A DNA stretch of 64,000 nt, from the NCBI GenBank assembly GCA_030247885.1, contig JAPDRO010000005.1:124001-188000 (forward strand), read 5' to 3'. The stretch's first letter is position 1; every line of letters starts with the position of its first letter. Origin of the DNA: Taxawa tesnikishii (nom. ined.) (lineage: Eukaryota > Ascomycota > Dothideomycetes > Dothideales). The notes beneath the pieces were generated by a model. The model ran no database searches, was not told where the DNA came from, and was given only the letters and a program-made list of their open reading frames with translations. Shown piece by piece: positions 1-11,375 of this stretch. Made by a program: the position numbers and the translations under genes.

Positions 1-1671
1 ACGCCAAAGACACTGCAACAAAATTACGTGGTGACACCACTGCAGGACAAGCTCGACACACTGTGGTCGTTCATACAAGCGAGCAAGAAGTCCAAGATCC
101 TCGTGTTCTTGTCTTCGGGCAAGCAGGTCCGCTTCGTGTACGAGAGTTTCCGGCATATGCAACCCGGTATCCCGCTTTTGCATCTTCACGGACGCCAGAA
201 GCAGACAGCTCGACTGGACATTACAGCCCGGTTTTCTGCGGCAAAGACGTCGTGTCTGTTCGCTACAGACGTCGTGGCTAGAGGACTCGACTTCCCCGCA
301 GTAGATTGGGTTGTGCAGGTGGACTGTCCGGAAGATGCAGATACCTACATCCACCGCGTTGGCCGAACAGCACGGTACGAGCGAGATGGACGCGCGGTGC
401 TGTTCCTCGACCCTTCAGAAGAGGAAGGCTTTCTCTCCCGGCTCGAGGCGAAGAAGGTTCCCATTGAGCGCATCAACGTGCGGCAAAAGAAGCAAACCTC
501 GATCAAAAACCAGCTGCAAAACATGTGTTTCAAGGATCCGACGCTAAAGTATCTGGGGCAAAAAGCATTCGTGAGTTACGTGCGAAGCATTCACGTTCAG
601 AAGGACAAGGACGTCTTCAAGCTTGAGAAATTACAGCTTGAGGAGTTCGCGGCGAGCCTTGGTTTACCGGGAGCGCCGAAGATCAAGTTCGTGAAGGGCG
701 AGGATGCGAAGGCCAGGAAGAACGCCCCGCGCGCACGCTTATCGGATACTGAAGACGAAAGCGAGCCAGAAGCGGACGGAGAAGATGTCGTTGGTGGGGA
801 AGCCGCGAAGAAGGCCAAGAAGCAAGACACCGTCAGGACGAAGTACGACCGCATGTTCGAGCGCAAGAACCAGGATGTGCTGGCCGATCATTACGCGAAG
901 ATGGTTCAGGACGAGGATGTTAATGCATTCGATGGCACGCAGGCTGAAGACGACGACCTCTTCTCCGTCAAACGACGCATTCCCGCGCGACCAGATTCAG
1001 ACGACGACGACGACGAGGCCGCCGCAGGCACCGACGAAGCAGACGGAGTACAAGTCGACGAACCCCTCCCACCAGGCGCAAAAGCCGTCGCCATCCCCGG
1101 CGCCAAGGCACCCCTCATCATCGACTCCAAACGGCGCGAAAAGCTGCTCAAATCCAAGAAAAAGCTGCTCAAGCTCAAAGACAAGGGCACAAAACTCGTC
1201 TTCGACGACGAAGGCAACGCGCATCCGATCTACGAGCTCGAGGATGAGGAAGCGTTCAAGGCTGCCGGTACGGCGGAGGAGCAGAGACGGAGGTTCCTGG
1301 AGGAGGAGGCGGAGAGGGTCAGGGTGCAGGATGTGGCGGATAAGGCGTTGGCGAAGGACAAGAAGAGGGCGAAGAAGGAGAAGAGGAGGGAAAGGGAGAG
1401 GGCGGAGGCGGCGGAGGATGAGGAGGAGGAAGGCGTGGGGTTGGAGGGTGGAGTGGATGCATTGGCGAACTTTAGGGCTGATGCTGAGTTTTCTGATGGA
1501 AATGAGGACATGGAGGAGGGAGAGGAGGAGGAAGAGAAGGAGGAAGAGGTGCCGAGGAAGAAACAGAAGAAGTGGTTTGAGGAGGACGGAAAGAGGGCGA
1601 AGGCTAGGAGGGAGGAAGAGCCGGAGACCTTGGAAGATTTGGAGGCGATGGCTAGCAGGATGCTCGAATAG
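1..1671 (+). CDS. DBP4: ATP-dependent RNA helicase DBP4 (C-terminal part, 5' end outside window)
   Basis: The frame is open from base 1 and ends at TAG 1669-1671, giving 556 residues of a partial protein; the N-terminal helicase lobe (Q motif, Walker A, DEAD) lies upstream of the window. The fragment opens in the short linker to lobe 2. Helicase motif V (ARGLDFP, about residues 93-99) and motif VI (HRVGRTAR, about 118-125) are intact. They are followed by the helicase-associated C-terminal region (around [15 protein letters not shown]) and then a long charged tail with acidic stretches and Lys/Arg/Glu coiled coil to the end. This order matches Dbp4/Hca4, a nucleolar DEAD-box protein needed for early 18S rRNA processing and U14 snoRNA release. 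No intron is needed. A DDX10-type name would be equivalent. Confidence 0.9.
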   Translation, partial: TPKTLQQNYVVTPLQDKLDTLWSFIQASKKSKILVFLSSGKQVRFVYESFRHMQPGIPLLHLHGRQKQTARLDITARFSAAKTSCLFATDVVARGLDFPAVDWVVQVDCPEDADTYIHRVGRTARYERDGRAVLFLDPSEEEGFLSRLEAKKVPIERINVRQKKQTSIKNQLQNMCFKDPTLKYLGQKAFVSYVRSIHVQKDKDVFKLEKLQLEEFAASLGLPGAPKIKFVKGEDAKARKNAPRARLSDTEDESEPEADGEDVVGGEAAKKAKKQDTVRTKYDRMFERKNQDVLADHYAKMVQDEDVNAFDGTQAEDDDLFSVKRRIPARPDSDDDDDEAAAGTDEADGVQVDEPLPPGAKAVAIPGAKAPLIIDSKRREKLLKSKKKLLKLKDKGTKLVFDDEGNAHPIYELEDEEAFKAAGTAEEQRRRFLEEEAERVRVQDVADKALAKDKKRAKKEKRRERERAEAAEDEEEEGVGLEGGVDALANFRADAEFSDGNEDMEEGEEEEEKEEEVPRKKQKKWFEEDGKRAKARREEEPETLEDLEAMASRMLE

Positions 1672-3031
1672 TGGAAACCTGCGCTGTAAGTGGAAGGACG
1701 TTATTCTCATCATGTGTTGTACTTGCAGCAGTCCGTTGGCACGTGAATCAACATATCGTTGAGTACATAGCATTGCAGGATAAACTGCGTCAAGTGGATC
1801 TGTTTCCCCTTCGAAAACCAACGTATGGTTGATGCAAGGACGGAGCCGCTGGAGCATGGTTTCTCCGTATTGTGTAGCCTCTTTCACCTCCGAGTGACAG
1901 CGCTGAGGCCCCAGAATGTGCTTCCACTTGGTGGATGCTTCGCCTATCGCGGCCTCTACAGCGCACTCGTGGAGTGTGGCCCGTAGTTGTGCGGTCGATA
2001 TGGCTATGGCCCGGTCCAGCCAGCCAGGGAAATGCGGGCATCCGTCATTCGTGGTTCACCAGCTCTCCAAACCTGTTTTTACCCCAGCGATGGCGCTTTA
2101 AGCGAGCCGCAGCTAGGCCTCATCTCGCAGCTACTGTGGCTATCATCTGTGGATCTTTGTGGCTGAAGTGGCGCAGTCGCCCTCTTCGACCTATAGGATA
2201 AATGGAAAGTGTGACATTTCTCATTTCTTCCACCGCTTGTCGCTTCGAGAAGACGTCGTCTCCTGAACCCTCGACGAAGCCGACTCCGGCTTATCCGCCA
2301 CGCAGATCAGCGGAAGCACACTGAGCGAATGGCGGCGTCTATCAATTTGGCGACCCTTGAACGCTTGCTCATGGCCCGGGTACCATCACAGCCATTCGCT
2401 CCTTTGACGTCCACTTCCCATGTTGTTAGCCGCACGCCGGGCAGGACGCCGCTCTCTCGCCAACCTCTTGCCAGGGAGAGGCCCTTGGCCCTGCATGTCG
2501 TTGCTGTACAAGGTAGAGTAACCGCACATGAATAGGATCGTCGTCTATAACCCTGCCATCGTCACCAGCGCCAGCACTGCCCTGTTTACGTGCTCGTGTG
2601 CGAGCGCATGCGATGAGTCTGGCCCGAGGACCCTTCTGATGTAGTCAGTCACAAACGCACTTCTTCTCTCCGTGAAGCCCAAGAGTCGGACATTTCTTTA
2701 AGTTTCATCTTTCCTCTGCCTGCACTTCTGTTTCATACCTCTACATAACGTGTGCATTGACTACTGATCATCCCCTACGTCCCCGAGCCGGACAGTCCTC
2801 GTTGGCTACTGACACAGCCACTTCTCGTCACTCCTTCCCACCTTCCTACCCTGCATCACGCTGTGGTGGACACATTATTGAGAGATACCATCAGCGAAGC
2901 CTAAGACACACCACATCTGCAGCTTGTACATACGCTCTTCCACCGACATATCGCAGCCGGTTTTCATTCACCAACAGGAGGCTCAGACCTAATTGTACCG
3001 GTCAAAACCTGATAGAGTGCCATCCACCCCA
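1672..3031. other. Intergenic region between DBP4 and the membrane-protein gene
   Basis: About 1.36 kb with only short, compositionally random open frames. The last 300 bases are pyrimidine-rich and probably hold the promoter and 5' UTR of the downstream gene. I see no gene or repeat here. Confidence 0.5.
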
Positions 3032-3967
3032 ATGCCTCGAACAGGGAAAATTGGCCTTCTAGCAGCTGCTGTTGCAGCTTCTTCCGTCATGGCGCAAACC
3101 AATGGACCAACAGCCATCGTCACGAGCTCACCGCCGGGCATTACCACAACTTCCCCGACAGCCACCACGACAAACGCGCCAGATTCAGAAACAACACGGC
3201 CATCCTCGAGCCAAGACGCAGCCCAGGCATTATGGAGTCAGGCATCAGCACTGCTAAGCTCATACTACCCCTCGCAGTCAATAGGCGACATTGCAACTCT
3301 GACATGGCCCACGGCCGTCGCCGTCGGTTCTTCGACGCTTCCAGTGCCACAATCATCCACAGTCTCGCCGTCGAGCTCACTATCCAACAACAACGCGGTC
3401 CAAACCCCATCCGTGAACAGCACCTCCACTTCCAAGTCGGACAACGACAACTCATCAGACGGCAGCGACAAGCGCCTCGGCATCATCCTTGGCGTGGTCC
3501 TCGGCCTCCTCGCAGTCGCCATTGCCGCCGGTCTATTCTGGTTCCTGCACCGCCGCCGCCGCCGCACCGGAACTTTCATGCACCGCCCCACCAGCCCCTC
3601 AGACGCCGAGATCCAGAGCTGGCGTCCTTCAATGGCGCAGACCTCGTATCGTGGCACAGACGATCAAGTTCACCTCACCCCCGCCCCACCGCTGGCGCTG
3701 CACCCGGCCTTTGCGCGCAGGCAGGAGCTAGAGGAGCCCGGGTATCCGTACCAGTACACGCCCACGCCTGGCGAGGTGCACGAGAACCCGTTCTTCGCGC
3801 CGGGAGAACGCGCCGGGTTCGCGCCTGTCGCCGCGGCCGAGCTCCCGGCGTCTCGTTCGGCACAGAGCTCCGTCGAAGCGCTGCCGCTGCGCACGTCCCG
3901 CGACCGGCCCTCGACGCCGTTGGGTCTCACGCGAACCATGATGATGGACAACCCCTACTACAACAAT

Positions 3968-4017
<50 letters not shown>

Positions 4018-4396
4018 CCACGGACCCGTGAGTCCCGTCTCGCCGATCCAGCATGACTCCTACCCCTCCTTTGACGACCACCGCTACTCCTCGCCCCGCA
4101 ACCCGTTCGCTTCGGACGAGGACTACGAAGCCGAGGGTCTCGTGGCCCCGGTCATTCCGGGCAAGAGTCCGGAGAGGAGGGACAGTCCGCGCATCCATTA
4201 CCCGAGTGGTGCGGAGCTGCAGGACTTTGATTTCGGGTTGCGGCAGAGTGCTGCGAGGGGAGTATGGAACGTGATGGTGCGGATGGGTGGAGGAGGCCGG
4301 CGAGTTGGGGCAGGGGCGATGAGTGGATGCACAATCATCAAGGGACTCATGGGAGACATGAGTTGGAGTAGGAATTTGAGAGGCAATGGATTATGA
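3032..4396 (+). CDS. Mucin-like single-pass membrane protein with poly-Asn tract (hypothetical)
   Basis: The first ATG of the frame (3032) begins a signal peptide (MPRTGKIGLLAAAVAASSVMA). A Ser/Thr-rich, probably O-glycosylated ectodomain follows to about residue 155, then one transmembrane helix (IILGVVLGLLAVAIAAGLFWFL) ending in an Arg-rich stop-transfer patch. The cytoplasmic tail is Pro-rich and contains 19 consecutive Asn codons (3962-4018). This is the architecture of the many fungal Mid2/Wsc-like or 'mid2-like' hypothetical proteins, but no WSC Cys-rich domain is present, so a wall-stress sensor role is only a guess. The C-terminus is uncertain: the frame shown ends at 4396 with an unusual tail. 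If one base is missing near 4240-4255, as happens elsewhere in this window, the protein would instead end at TAG 4369-4371 with a tail finishing in RHELE. Confidence 0.75.
3957..4020 (+). repeat. (AAC)n trinucleotide repeat inside coding sequence
   Basis: An almost pure CAA/AAC run with one AAT interruption near its start. It encodes 19 Asn in the cytoplasmic tail of the membrane protein and is likely to vary in length between strains. Confidence 0.95.
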
Positions 4397-5367
4397 ATTT
4401 TGATGGAGACGTCGGACTGATGTGATACCCGGGTTGTTTTCGTCCTTCGTTCTCAAGTATCTGCCCTCGTATGACTGTTGGGGGTGTACACTTTTTGTTT
4501 CCTTTTTCTTTTCTGTCGGTTTCACTGTCCATTTAATTGGACGAGACTGTTGATAATTTGGCGTACGATTTGCCAACACTCTTTTCCTTTTGTCCATAGA
4601 TTCAACGGAATGTCTGCAAACACACAGTCTTCTCGAGGGTATTCAGTTGTTCGCCCTTTCTCGTCATTCCCGTGGATTGGTCATGCGTGGTGTTGCGTTC
4701 ACGAGCGCTTGTAATGGTAGACTTGACACTGTTCGATTGAGAGAGCTTGCTGCTCCCTTGGAAGATCAGCGCAAGGCCGATGCGGTCAACGGGGTCATAT
4801 CTCGGGGTGCCTTTGGCCGATTACAGACATTGGGCGTTGCTTCTTGGGGCGTTAGATGACGAGCAAACAACTGGGAACGGCCACTCTGATACATCCAATG
4901 AGGAAGAGGCTAGCGAAAGTCGTGATTGTCTGTGGCTGTTTCTACTCGGGTACGCGTTCACTCCCTCATGCTACCAAACGATTCAAGCAACGGTCATTTA
5001 CTGAGTGAAGTGACCGTTCCTTCCTCAACACTCTGTAACCAAAACGCACGAAGTCGTGTGGATGTTAGGAATTTGTAAATACGAATCCTTTCTGCCTCGG
5101 GAGCACAGTCGCATGCAGCAAACCTTGAGGCGTTCGTCTGGTTTCTCCCAAAGACTCTCCCCTTCCCCCTTACTTCTGCTTCATTACAAATTCATGCCAA
5201 AAAGTCGTAAGCCAGCCGTAGCCCATCCATATCGTACAATACATCCGCTTCGAACCATCTCCCCCGCCCCCTTATCCCTCTCCTATACTCTCACACTTTG
5301 TCACCCCTCTCTCTTCATCCTCCCCTTCCCCTCCCCCTCATTCCCTCTTCTCATGCAAGGGACCGGT
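4397..5367. other. Intergenic region, convergent gene ends
   Basis: About 970 bases between two convergent genes. They include T-rich stretches around 4470-4590 compatible with 3' ends and a CT-rich block at 5250-5350. No supported gene was found. Confidence 0.45.
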
Positions 5368-5598
5368 CTAAGCACCACCCTCACGCTTAGCGTACTCGTC
5401 CTCGATGCGCTCTTCGTAAACCTTCTCGGCCGCGAGCTCGGCCTCGCTTTTCCCGCCCGTGACACCCACGGGGCTCTTCTGGTCCGAGACGTCGGCCGCG
5501 GGGACGCTGTCCTTGGGGTAGAGCTGATCGCCGCCGGTTTCAGAAGTCATTGGCTTCTCGGTCGTGGGGTTTATGGAGGTTTGTTGCGGGAGAGGCAT
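5368..5598 (-). CDS. Small conserved acidic protein of unknown function (76 aa)
   Basis: The ATG is at 5598-5596 and the stop at 5370-5368. The 76-residue product has no signal peptide or membrane segment. It is rich in Glu, Lys and Ala, and its C-terminal third (EAELAAEKVYEERIEDEYAK plus REGGA) looks like a charged amphipathic helix ending in a short conserved-looking tail. I recall similar small proteins ending in DEYAKREGGA as common in Pezizomycotina, without a known function; this is memory, not a search. Coding status is supported by the protein-like composition, the strong stop context and the lack of a competing longer frame. It stands alone, convergent with the membrane-protein gene on its left. 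Confidence 0.65.
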   Translation of the reverse strand: MPLPQQTSINPTTEKPMTSETGGDQLYPKDSVPAADVSDQKSPVGVTGGKSEAELAAEKVYEERIEDEYAKREGGA

Positions 5599-6263
5599 TG
5601 TTCTTTTCTTTTTTTTTTGTCTTTGTCTTTGTTGGTTCAGAGATGAGAGGGTGTTACGAGTCTGCTTCGGTTTCTGGTTTCTGGGAGAGATTGTGGATGG
5701 TGGGGGTACGTGATGCTCTGCTCTCTTATGCGGGTTCGTGCAAGTGTGGCGTTGGCTTCATACGTCATGTGTGGCTGTGCGGGTAGAGAGTTGCACGGTT
5801 GGGATTTGGGAAGAAGTGCAGCGTAAGGACAAATGCGAAAATGATCCGGAGCAGAAGGCGAAGCTGGAGCGGTCGACGAGTCACCTTCGGATACAAGGTG
5901 GTTGTCCGTTCCAATCAACTCTTGCTGTGACTGGGAGTCCTGCAACTATCAGAGCCCCTTTGTAGACCAGCTTGGCGCTGATTACGAACAACGGGGCAGC
6001 CGTACAGCGGGCTATCTTCGTCACGGGAGATCACTGATGTGGACGTGAGCGCGTGTCCGCATCTAGAGAAGTACGATGCGGGAAGACTACTGGATAAATC
6101 CCTGGCAGAGTTGTGCCAGTGAGGGCGGTGAGGATAGCGTGGCCAATTGTTCGCAGATGCTTCGATGCTTCATTCGATGGTGACGGGGTTCAATTACCTT
6201 CATTCGGCTTCATGTCCATACACAGGTGATCAAGCTAAGGCGGGATGGTTATCGTAGCACAGC
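5599..6263. other. Intergenic region
   Basis: About 660 bases between two minus-strand genes. They should hold the promoter of the 76-aa gene and the 3' UTR of the MFS gene. A T-rich run at 5603-5635 lies directly upstream of the small gene. Nothing else is recognisable. Confidence 0.4.
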
Positions 6264-8097
6264 TCAATCCGTATCCTTGTAGACCTTCTTGATGCCCTCT
6301 GTAACACCTCCATCTTTGACAACCGTTTCACTATCCACTCTGTCCACACTTGCAGCATCTGCCGTCCCCTCCTCGACTTCACCATGCAACGCGGCTTCGA
6401 AGGCTCGGCGTTTGGGTCTATGATCAGTGTTAGCGCAGCGAGAGTATCAGTTGAGATAGTACTGACAGCAGGTATCGAACGTCGACGTAACGCAACGTGC
6501 AAGTCATTGCGATGACGAGAACCCAAAGAGCTATACAAGACTGCCAGCCATACTTGTAGTAAGGCGCTTGGCTAGCGGGCCAGACCAACACCTGAGACCA
6601 AGCGGAGACGGCGTAGTATCCCGCTACCGCAACACCGACGATGAGGGAGCGTGCTTCGGGATCTTGGGGATGAGATCCGAGAGCCAAGCGAAGATGAGCG
6701 GCGCCGTTCCAAGCGCCAGATACGAGATGAAGTAACTTGCGTATGCAGCCGATAGAGGGGTTGCGTTGGGATGTGACGTCCAGATTGACATGGTAATGCA
6801 AGGAACGAGGCCGATGAGGGCTTGAGTTACTATCAGCGTCCAGCGCGTTCGCAAAGTATCCGAGAGCAAGGCCCAGATCCAGACGAAGAGGACGTTGATG
6901 GCGCCACCGCCGATGGGGATGACGTTTACCTGCTCAACGGACCAGCGTTTGGTGCCGTCCGGACTCTTCAGGCTCTTCAAGAACAGCGAGAAGTAGACGT
7001 AGCCGTATGATGCCAAGACGGTAGATATGTAGAGGATGGCAACGAAGTAGACGACCCAGGTCGAGAAAGTCCGCTTGACCCCGGCCCAAGAGATGCGCTT
7101 CGGTTCGGCGCGATTGTGCCTTGCGAGCCGTGTCATGGCCAGTTCGGCGTCTACCCTCTTGAACCAGAACGCCCTTGGATTGGGCCGGTTGGGAAGGTCG
7201 GGAAGCATCACGAGGCCCAGAAAGCCCCATACGACCGTGATTACGGCGTTAATGACGAACAGCCAGCTGAAATTTCGTCAGTCAGGAATATTTTGTTGGC
7301 TGTCTCGATCGGATCTCGAAGCTCGTACCGCCATCCGGCAAGACCGGTGTGTCCGTCCAAAGTGTCCATAATCGCAGCCTGTAACGCACCGGACATCATG
7401 CTACCAAGCGCCTGACATGAATGGTAGAACCCCATGCGCTTGGCGAGCTCCATAGGGGTATACCAATGCACTATGAAGATATGAGCGAGTAAAAAGTTTT
7501 GAAGAGGACGACCTACTGAACAATGTGATCATGCCTGGCCATGCGCTACTCTCACACAAGCCGAGGAACACCCTGATGATGTAGACCTGCTTCGCGCTTG
7601 TGGTCATTGCCATCAGACCAGTCATGACTCCCCATGCCACTTCCAACCCTGGCAGCCAGAAGCTCGGGCGGACGTAGGTCAGTATGACTTGAGACGGGAT
7701 GAGCATGATGCAGTACGCTACGTTAAAGTAGGTCGTGAAGTAGTTGAGCTCGTTGCCATTGAGATCTAAGTCCTCCTTCATGCCGGAGACATACGCATTG
7801 TTGATGTTCTGCTGGTCGAGATATCTTGCCGGTCCTCGTCAGCTGGCGCTTGCATGCCCTGTTCCAACCCAATTCGTCCAAAAACCTCGTGCATTCAGAT
7901 GACTCGGACATGCCTTCGAGCGTCGACAACTGCTACGGAAGAAGGAGCGGAAGAGCCTACTTGATAACTTGACTGATACACCCAAAAGTCATCAGAAAGA
8001 TGTCAAGCCTGCGAACAAGGCTCCTCTCCTCGGCGGACCGATGCTCTTGCTGCAACACCGCTGGCTGTGCACCCTTGACACGACCGAAGAAACCCAT
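6264..8097 (-). CDS. MFS permease, allantoate/nicotinate (Dal5/Tna1-like, anion:cation symporter) family
   Basis: Five exons: 8097-7961, 7824-7517, 7470-7329, 7266-6467, 6417-6264, with introns of 136, 46, 62 and 49 bases. The protein of about 513 aa shows the family signatures KYLDQQNINNAYVSG after TM1, a TM4-5 block (LGLCESSAWPGMITLF), WYTPMELAKRMGFYHS and the C-terminal KRRAFEAALHGE. It is expected in the plasma membrane, importing a small organic anion such as allantoate, ureidosuccinate, nicotinate or pantothenate; the substrate cannot be read from sequence. Exons sum to 1541 bases, one short of a multiple of three. The frame slips at the GGGG run 6666-6669 (SDLIP to QDPEARS), which I attribute to a missing base in the assembly. 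It is divergent from the FAD oxidoreductase, sharing about 500 bases of upstream DNA. Confidence 0.85.
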
Positions 8098-8600
8098 GCT
8101 GACGATTGAAGACGTAGGAGAGTGGTTGAACAGAAGACCACTCAACTAGACTTTTCGCGGCCACAATCCCTTTCATATGTTGCGGCGGCGAACATGGCGC
8201 TTGAGCCGATATGCCTTGCGCCCGGCGTACATTGGCCGGCGTCGCATGATACAAAGATACAAAACCCTGGTCAGAAAGGCAGGGTTACATCCTGATCGGC
8301 AGAGATAGGCGGTCAATGCACGTGCGAAGTGGAAGCGCGATAAGAAAGACTCTGAAGAGAGGAGGTGTTTCCCCGCATTTTACCCGAAAGGGAAATCCTC
8401 CTTTATCATCCCGACGCCGTATAATGCTGTCAAAAAGACCGGCAGGCGGGCAAGCCCTGCACCAGTACGGCCAGCCGGTCCATTCAGGGACTTTATCCTT
8501 TGAAGCTCGATTGTAGGATACTCACTCCATCAGACGTATCTCCGTACATCATCCATCGTCCGTTCGTCCATTAGATCATCTTCAACTCACAGACCTAACA
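8098..8600. promoter_or_regulatory. Shared divergent promoter of MFS permease and FAD oxidoreductase, with GATA-type sites
   Basis: About 500 bases between two start codons. HGATAR motifs, the core bound by AreA/Nit2-type nitrogen regulators, occur at 8303-8308 (AGATAG), 8338-8343 (CGATAA) and 8403-8408 (TGATAA on the minus strand). Such short motifs occur by chance about 1.5 times per 500 bases, so the cluster is suggestive only. Confidence 0.4.
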
Positions 8601-10331
8601 ATGTCTCCCCACAAAACTATGCCTACACCTCCCTCATCTCCTCCTCCTCACCTTGAACCTTCTTTGCCTCTCGCGTTTCCTTGTCTTTCCTATTGGCACC
8701 GCACTACACGAGCTTTTCCGCACCTAAATGCGAACAAAAATTCTCCGGTACCAGAATCATCAAAGTATGCTGTTATTGGTTCCGGCCTGTCAGGAGCAAT
8801 GACAGCATTTGAACTGCTGGAGACAGGCGTGAAGGGAGAAGATGTTGTGATTCTTGAGGCGAGGGAGGCGGTTTCAGGAGCAAGTGGGAGGAACGCTGGA
8901 CATGTTCGACCTGGTGCGTTGACTTCTCTTCTTAATCGTTTATCTGACGAACTTCTCGCTACCTTCTCGTTGTCTTGCCTCTCCATTCTTTCTATCTGCC
9001 GTATGAGAACAAGAGCGACGAGAGCTATGCCACCAATGTAAAAGACGAATATTCCTTACAAACCACCAACATCTCCTCTCATGCAAAGATCTACCATGTC
9101 ATTCCCGATCTCACCACCTCGATCCTGTTGACGCCCCTCAGATGCGTTCCGCGGCTACACAGCCTACAGCACCCTCCATGGCCCGATCCAAGCCCTCAAG
9201 ATCATCGCCAACGAGCGCCTTGTCCTCTCGCGCGTCGCCGACTTCGTCCGCACCCACAATGTCCCCTGTGACTTCGAGCTCACCTCAACCTTCGACGTCT
9301 GCCTAACCCCCGAATTTGCAGCATACGAAGCGCAAAGTTTCGACACCTTCAAAGAAGCCGGTGGCGATGTGTCCCACGTGCGGTTCTACGAAGGCGAAGA
9401 GGCTCGGCAAAAGACGAGCGTCTCGAGTGCGGTTGCGGCGTACGAATGGCCAGCGGGGAGCAGTCATCCGGCGAAGCTGGCGCAATGGATCCTCAACAGC
9501 GTGATTGAGCGCGGTGTGAGGTTGTGGACGCACTGTCCCGTGACTAACATTACTCCCGCAGAGATGCTTGAGAAGGGCCGCTGGGATCTACATACGCCTC
9601 GCGGGGTTGTGTGTGCGGATACGGTGGTGCATTGCACGAATGCTTACTCTGTCTTCCTATTGCCGCAGCTCGCGAACTTTGTGACGCCGAATAGGGCACA
9701 AGCCCATTCCCTGGTCCCGTCGTCCGCCTTCTCCGGTGATAAGGCGATGACGATTACAATGTCATTGCGCTACAGTCTGCATCACTTCTACTCGTTGATC
9801 CAACGTAGGAACGATGGGACGCTGATTCTCGGCGTCTCGCGCTCGAATCCGGAGCTCAGTGCTGAGACGCTGGCACAGAGAGAAAGCTTCGACGATTCGG
9901 GATTCAACGGAGAGATTATCGAGGATGCGATGAGGCAGTGGAAAAGCTGTTCCCCTCGAACGAAGGGGAAGGGGTCAAAGAGAGGCACGGCGAGGGGCTG
10001 GATCACGCATGGACGGGAGTCATTGGCATGACACCAGATTCCGTGCCGTGTGTGGGCGCGGTGGAGGGAGCGGAGGGGCAGTGGATCTGTGCTGGATTCA
10101 ATGGACACGGTGAGCCTCGCATCGCTCGATGCAACTGGCTTGTTTGCTGGCGGAGAATATGTTTGGCTGATGATTACAGGTATGGCCCGGATCTTCACGT
10201 GCGCACCAGGAGTGGCGAAACTCATAACCGGGAGGTCATGGGAAGACACAGGATTGCCGGAATGCTTCATGTTCAACAAGGAGCGGTTGGTGAAGGCGCA
10301 GCACAAGAGGGAGAAGGGGAGCGTATGGTAA
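8601..10331 (+). CDS. FAD-dependent oxidoreductase, DAO (glycine/D-amino-acid oxidase, OrdL-like) family
   Basis: Three exons: 8601-8913, 9142-10109, 10180-10331 (introns 228 and 70 bases), giving about 477 aa. The N-terminal Rossmann dinucleotide motif is YAVIGSGLSGAMTAFEL (about residues 56-72), followed by the acidic end of beta-2 (VVILEAREAVSGASGRNAGH). The C-terminal substrate lobe has the DAO signature (TPDSVPCVGAVEG, ICAGFNGHGMARI). Members oxidise secondary or primary amines of small amino compounds, reducing FAD and yielding H2O2. Exon length is 1433, one short of a multiple of three; the frame slips near 9932-9936, between IEDAMR and AVEKLFPS. Its head-to-head arrangement with the MFS permease suggests uptake plus oxidation of one nitrogen compound, which is inference. 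Confidence 0.85.
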
Positions 10332-10811
10332 GATGCTCGACATTCCGTCGTCGTATCTGAGAACAAAATGGCTTCACTGTGCCGTCCTACAACCAAAGGC
10401 CTGTAATCAGCCTACGTGTTCATAACTTTTCTTCAAGGACCAGCTATGACTGATCGATCAATGGAGACCGTACGTCTAGGGTGGATGGTTGTAAATACTC
10501 GAAACACCCAATTCGCGGATCGTCGGCCTTGCTTGGGGCCTTTGAGGATGAGAAGTAGGTCGCGTAGCTGCATTGATTGTGCAGCGTAGGCATAGCCTGG
10601 TTCCTACTTTGGTACAAAGTGATAAACACAAGCAGAATCCTGTGTTTCTCCTTTTCTTGTTTCTCTAAACACACTTCGGCAGCTATCTCACACCTGTTAT
10701 TCGACTACCTCCCCATCACACTCTCAAGGCTAGACAACAGCCGTCAAGCTTTGGACGGATTTTGTCGTCTTTTCACTTCCGCAAACCGTGAAGAGTTATC
10801 TACCGCTGCCA
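10332..10811. other. Intergenic region between FAD oxidoreductase and STAND relic
   Basis: 480 bases. They hold the 3' UTR of the oxidoreductase and a CT-rich segment at 10625-10740 just upstream of the STAND start codon, which may be its promoter. No gene is seen. Confidence 0.4.
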
Positions 10812-11375
10812 ATGGCAGAATTTGCACTCGCGACCAGTGTTGCCGGACTTCTCTCTCTTGGAATAACTGTTTGTCAGGGTCTGTCGAATATTATGGATTC
10901 TACAAGTACCAAGATAAGGAAATTAGAAAGATATGGACCTCAGTCAACGGGCTGAAGAAGGTGTTCGGAGTCCTGGATTCAACGACTAGTGGACTTGGAG
11001 GAAAGCCCTTCCCTCAAAATGGCGTGGATGCAGTGAACGAGAGCATACAAAGCTGCGAAGAAACCCTCAGGAAGCTTCAGAGAACGCTAGCGAAAGTTCG
11101 AACAACCACACCGCTGGATCTGTCCATTCTAGAGAGATTAGCCGGAAGCGCACGGAGAGCGACATACCCTTTTAGAGATGGTACACTCGCGACTCTCCAA
11201 GATACTGTTCAGGATTTGCGAGACAACGTAAACTTAACGGTGACGACGCTCGATCTGGTCGTAGCCACGAGAAGCGGCTTAACCATTCAACTGAGCTTTG
11301 TTGTTAACCTAAAACGTAGGCAAGTAACTATCGATAGACTCGAAGTTCTCAACACGCGGTTAAAGAGCCATTGCC
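10812..11375 (+). pseudogene. Fungal STAND (NLR-type) N-terminal domain gene, truncated by a transposon relic
   Basis: The ATG at 10812 opens a typical fungal STAND N-terminal domain: MAEFALATSVAGLLSLGITV and CQGL, then, one frame over, EYYGFYKYQDKEIRKIW, SVNGLKKVFGVLDS and a helical stretch to about residue 190 (LDLVVATRSG). The frame changes near 10885 because one base appears to be missing, as in other genes here. After about 11372 the sequence is no longer STAND-like but matches, on the opposite strand, the DDE domain of a pogo/Fot1 transposase. No NACHT or NB-ARC domain or repeat domain follows. The gene is therefore an N-terminal remnant of a self/non-self recognition-type receptor, or a short stand-alone helical-domain gene that lost its end. 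Confidence 0.65.

Noticed and set aside
704-1762. Long Arg-rich open frame inside DBP4
   Set aside because: It is the shifted-frame reading of the Lys/Glu-rich DBP4 tail, not a separate gene.
6264-10331. Calling the MFS permease and FAD oxidoreductase pseudogenes because of frameshifts
   Set aside because: The same single-base losses occur in essential genes of this window (URA2, PRP22), pointing to base-calling error rather than gene decay.
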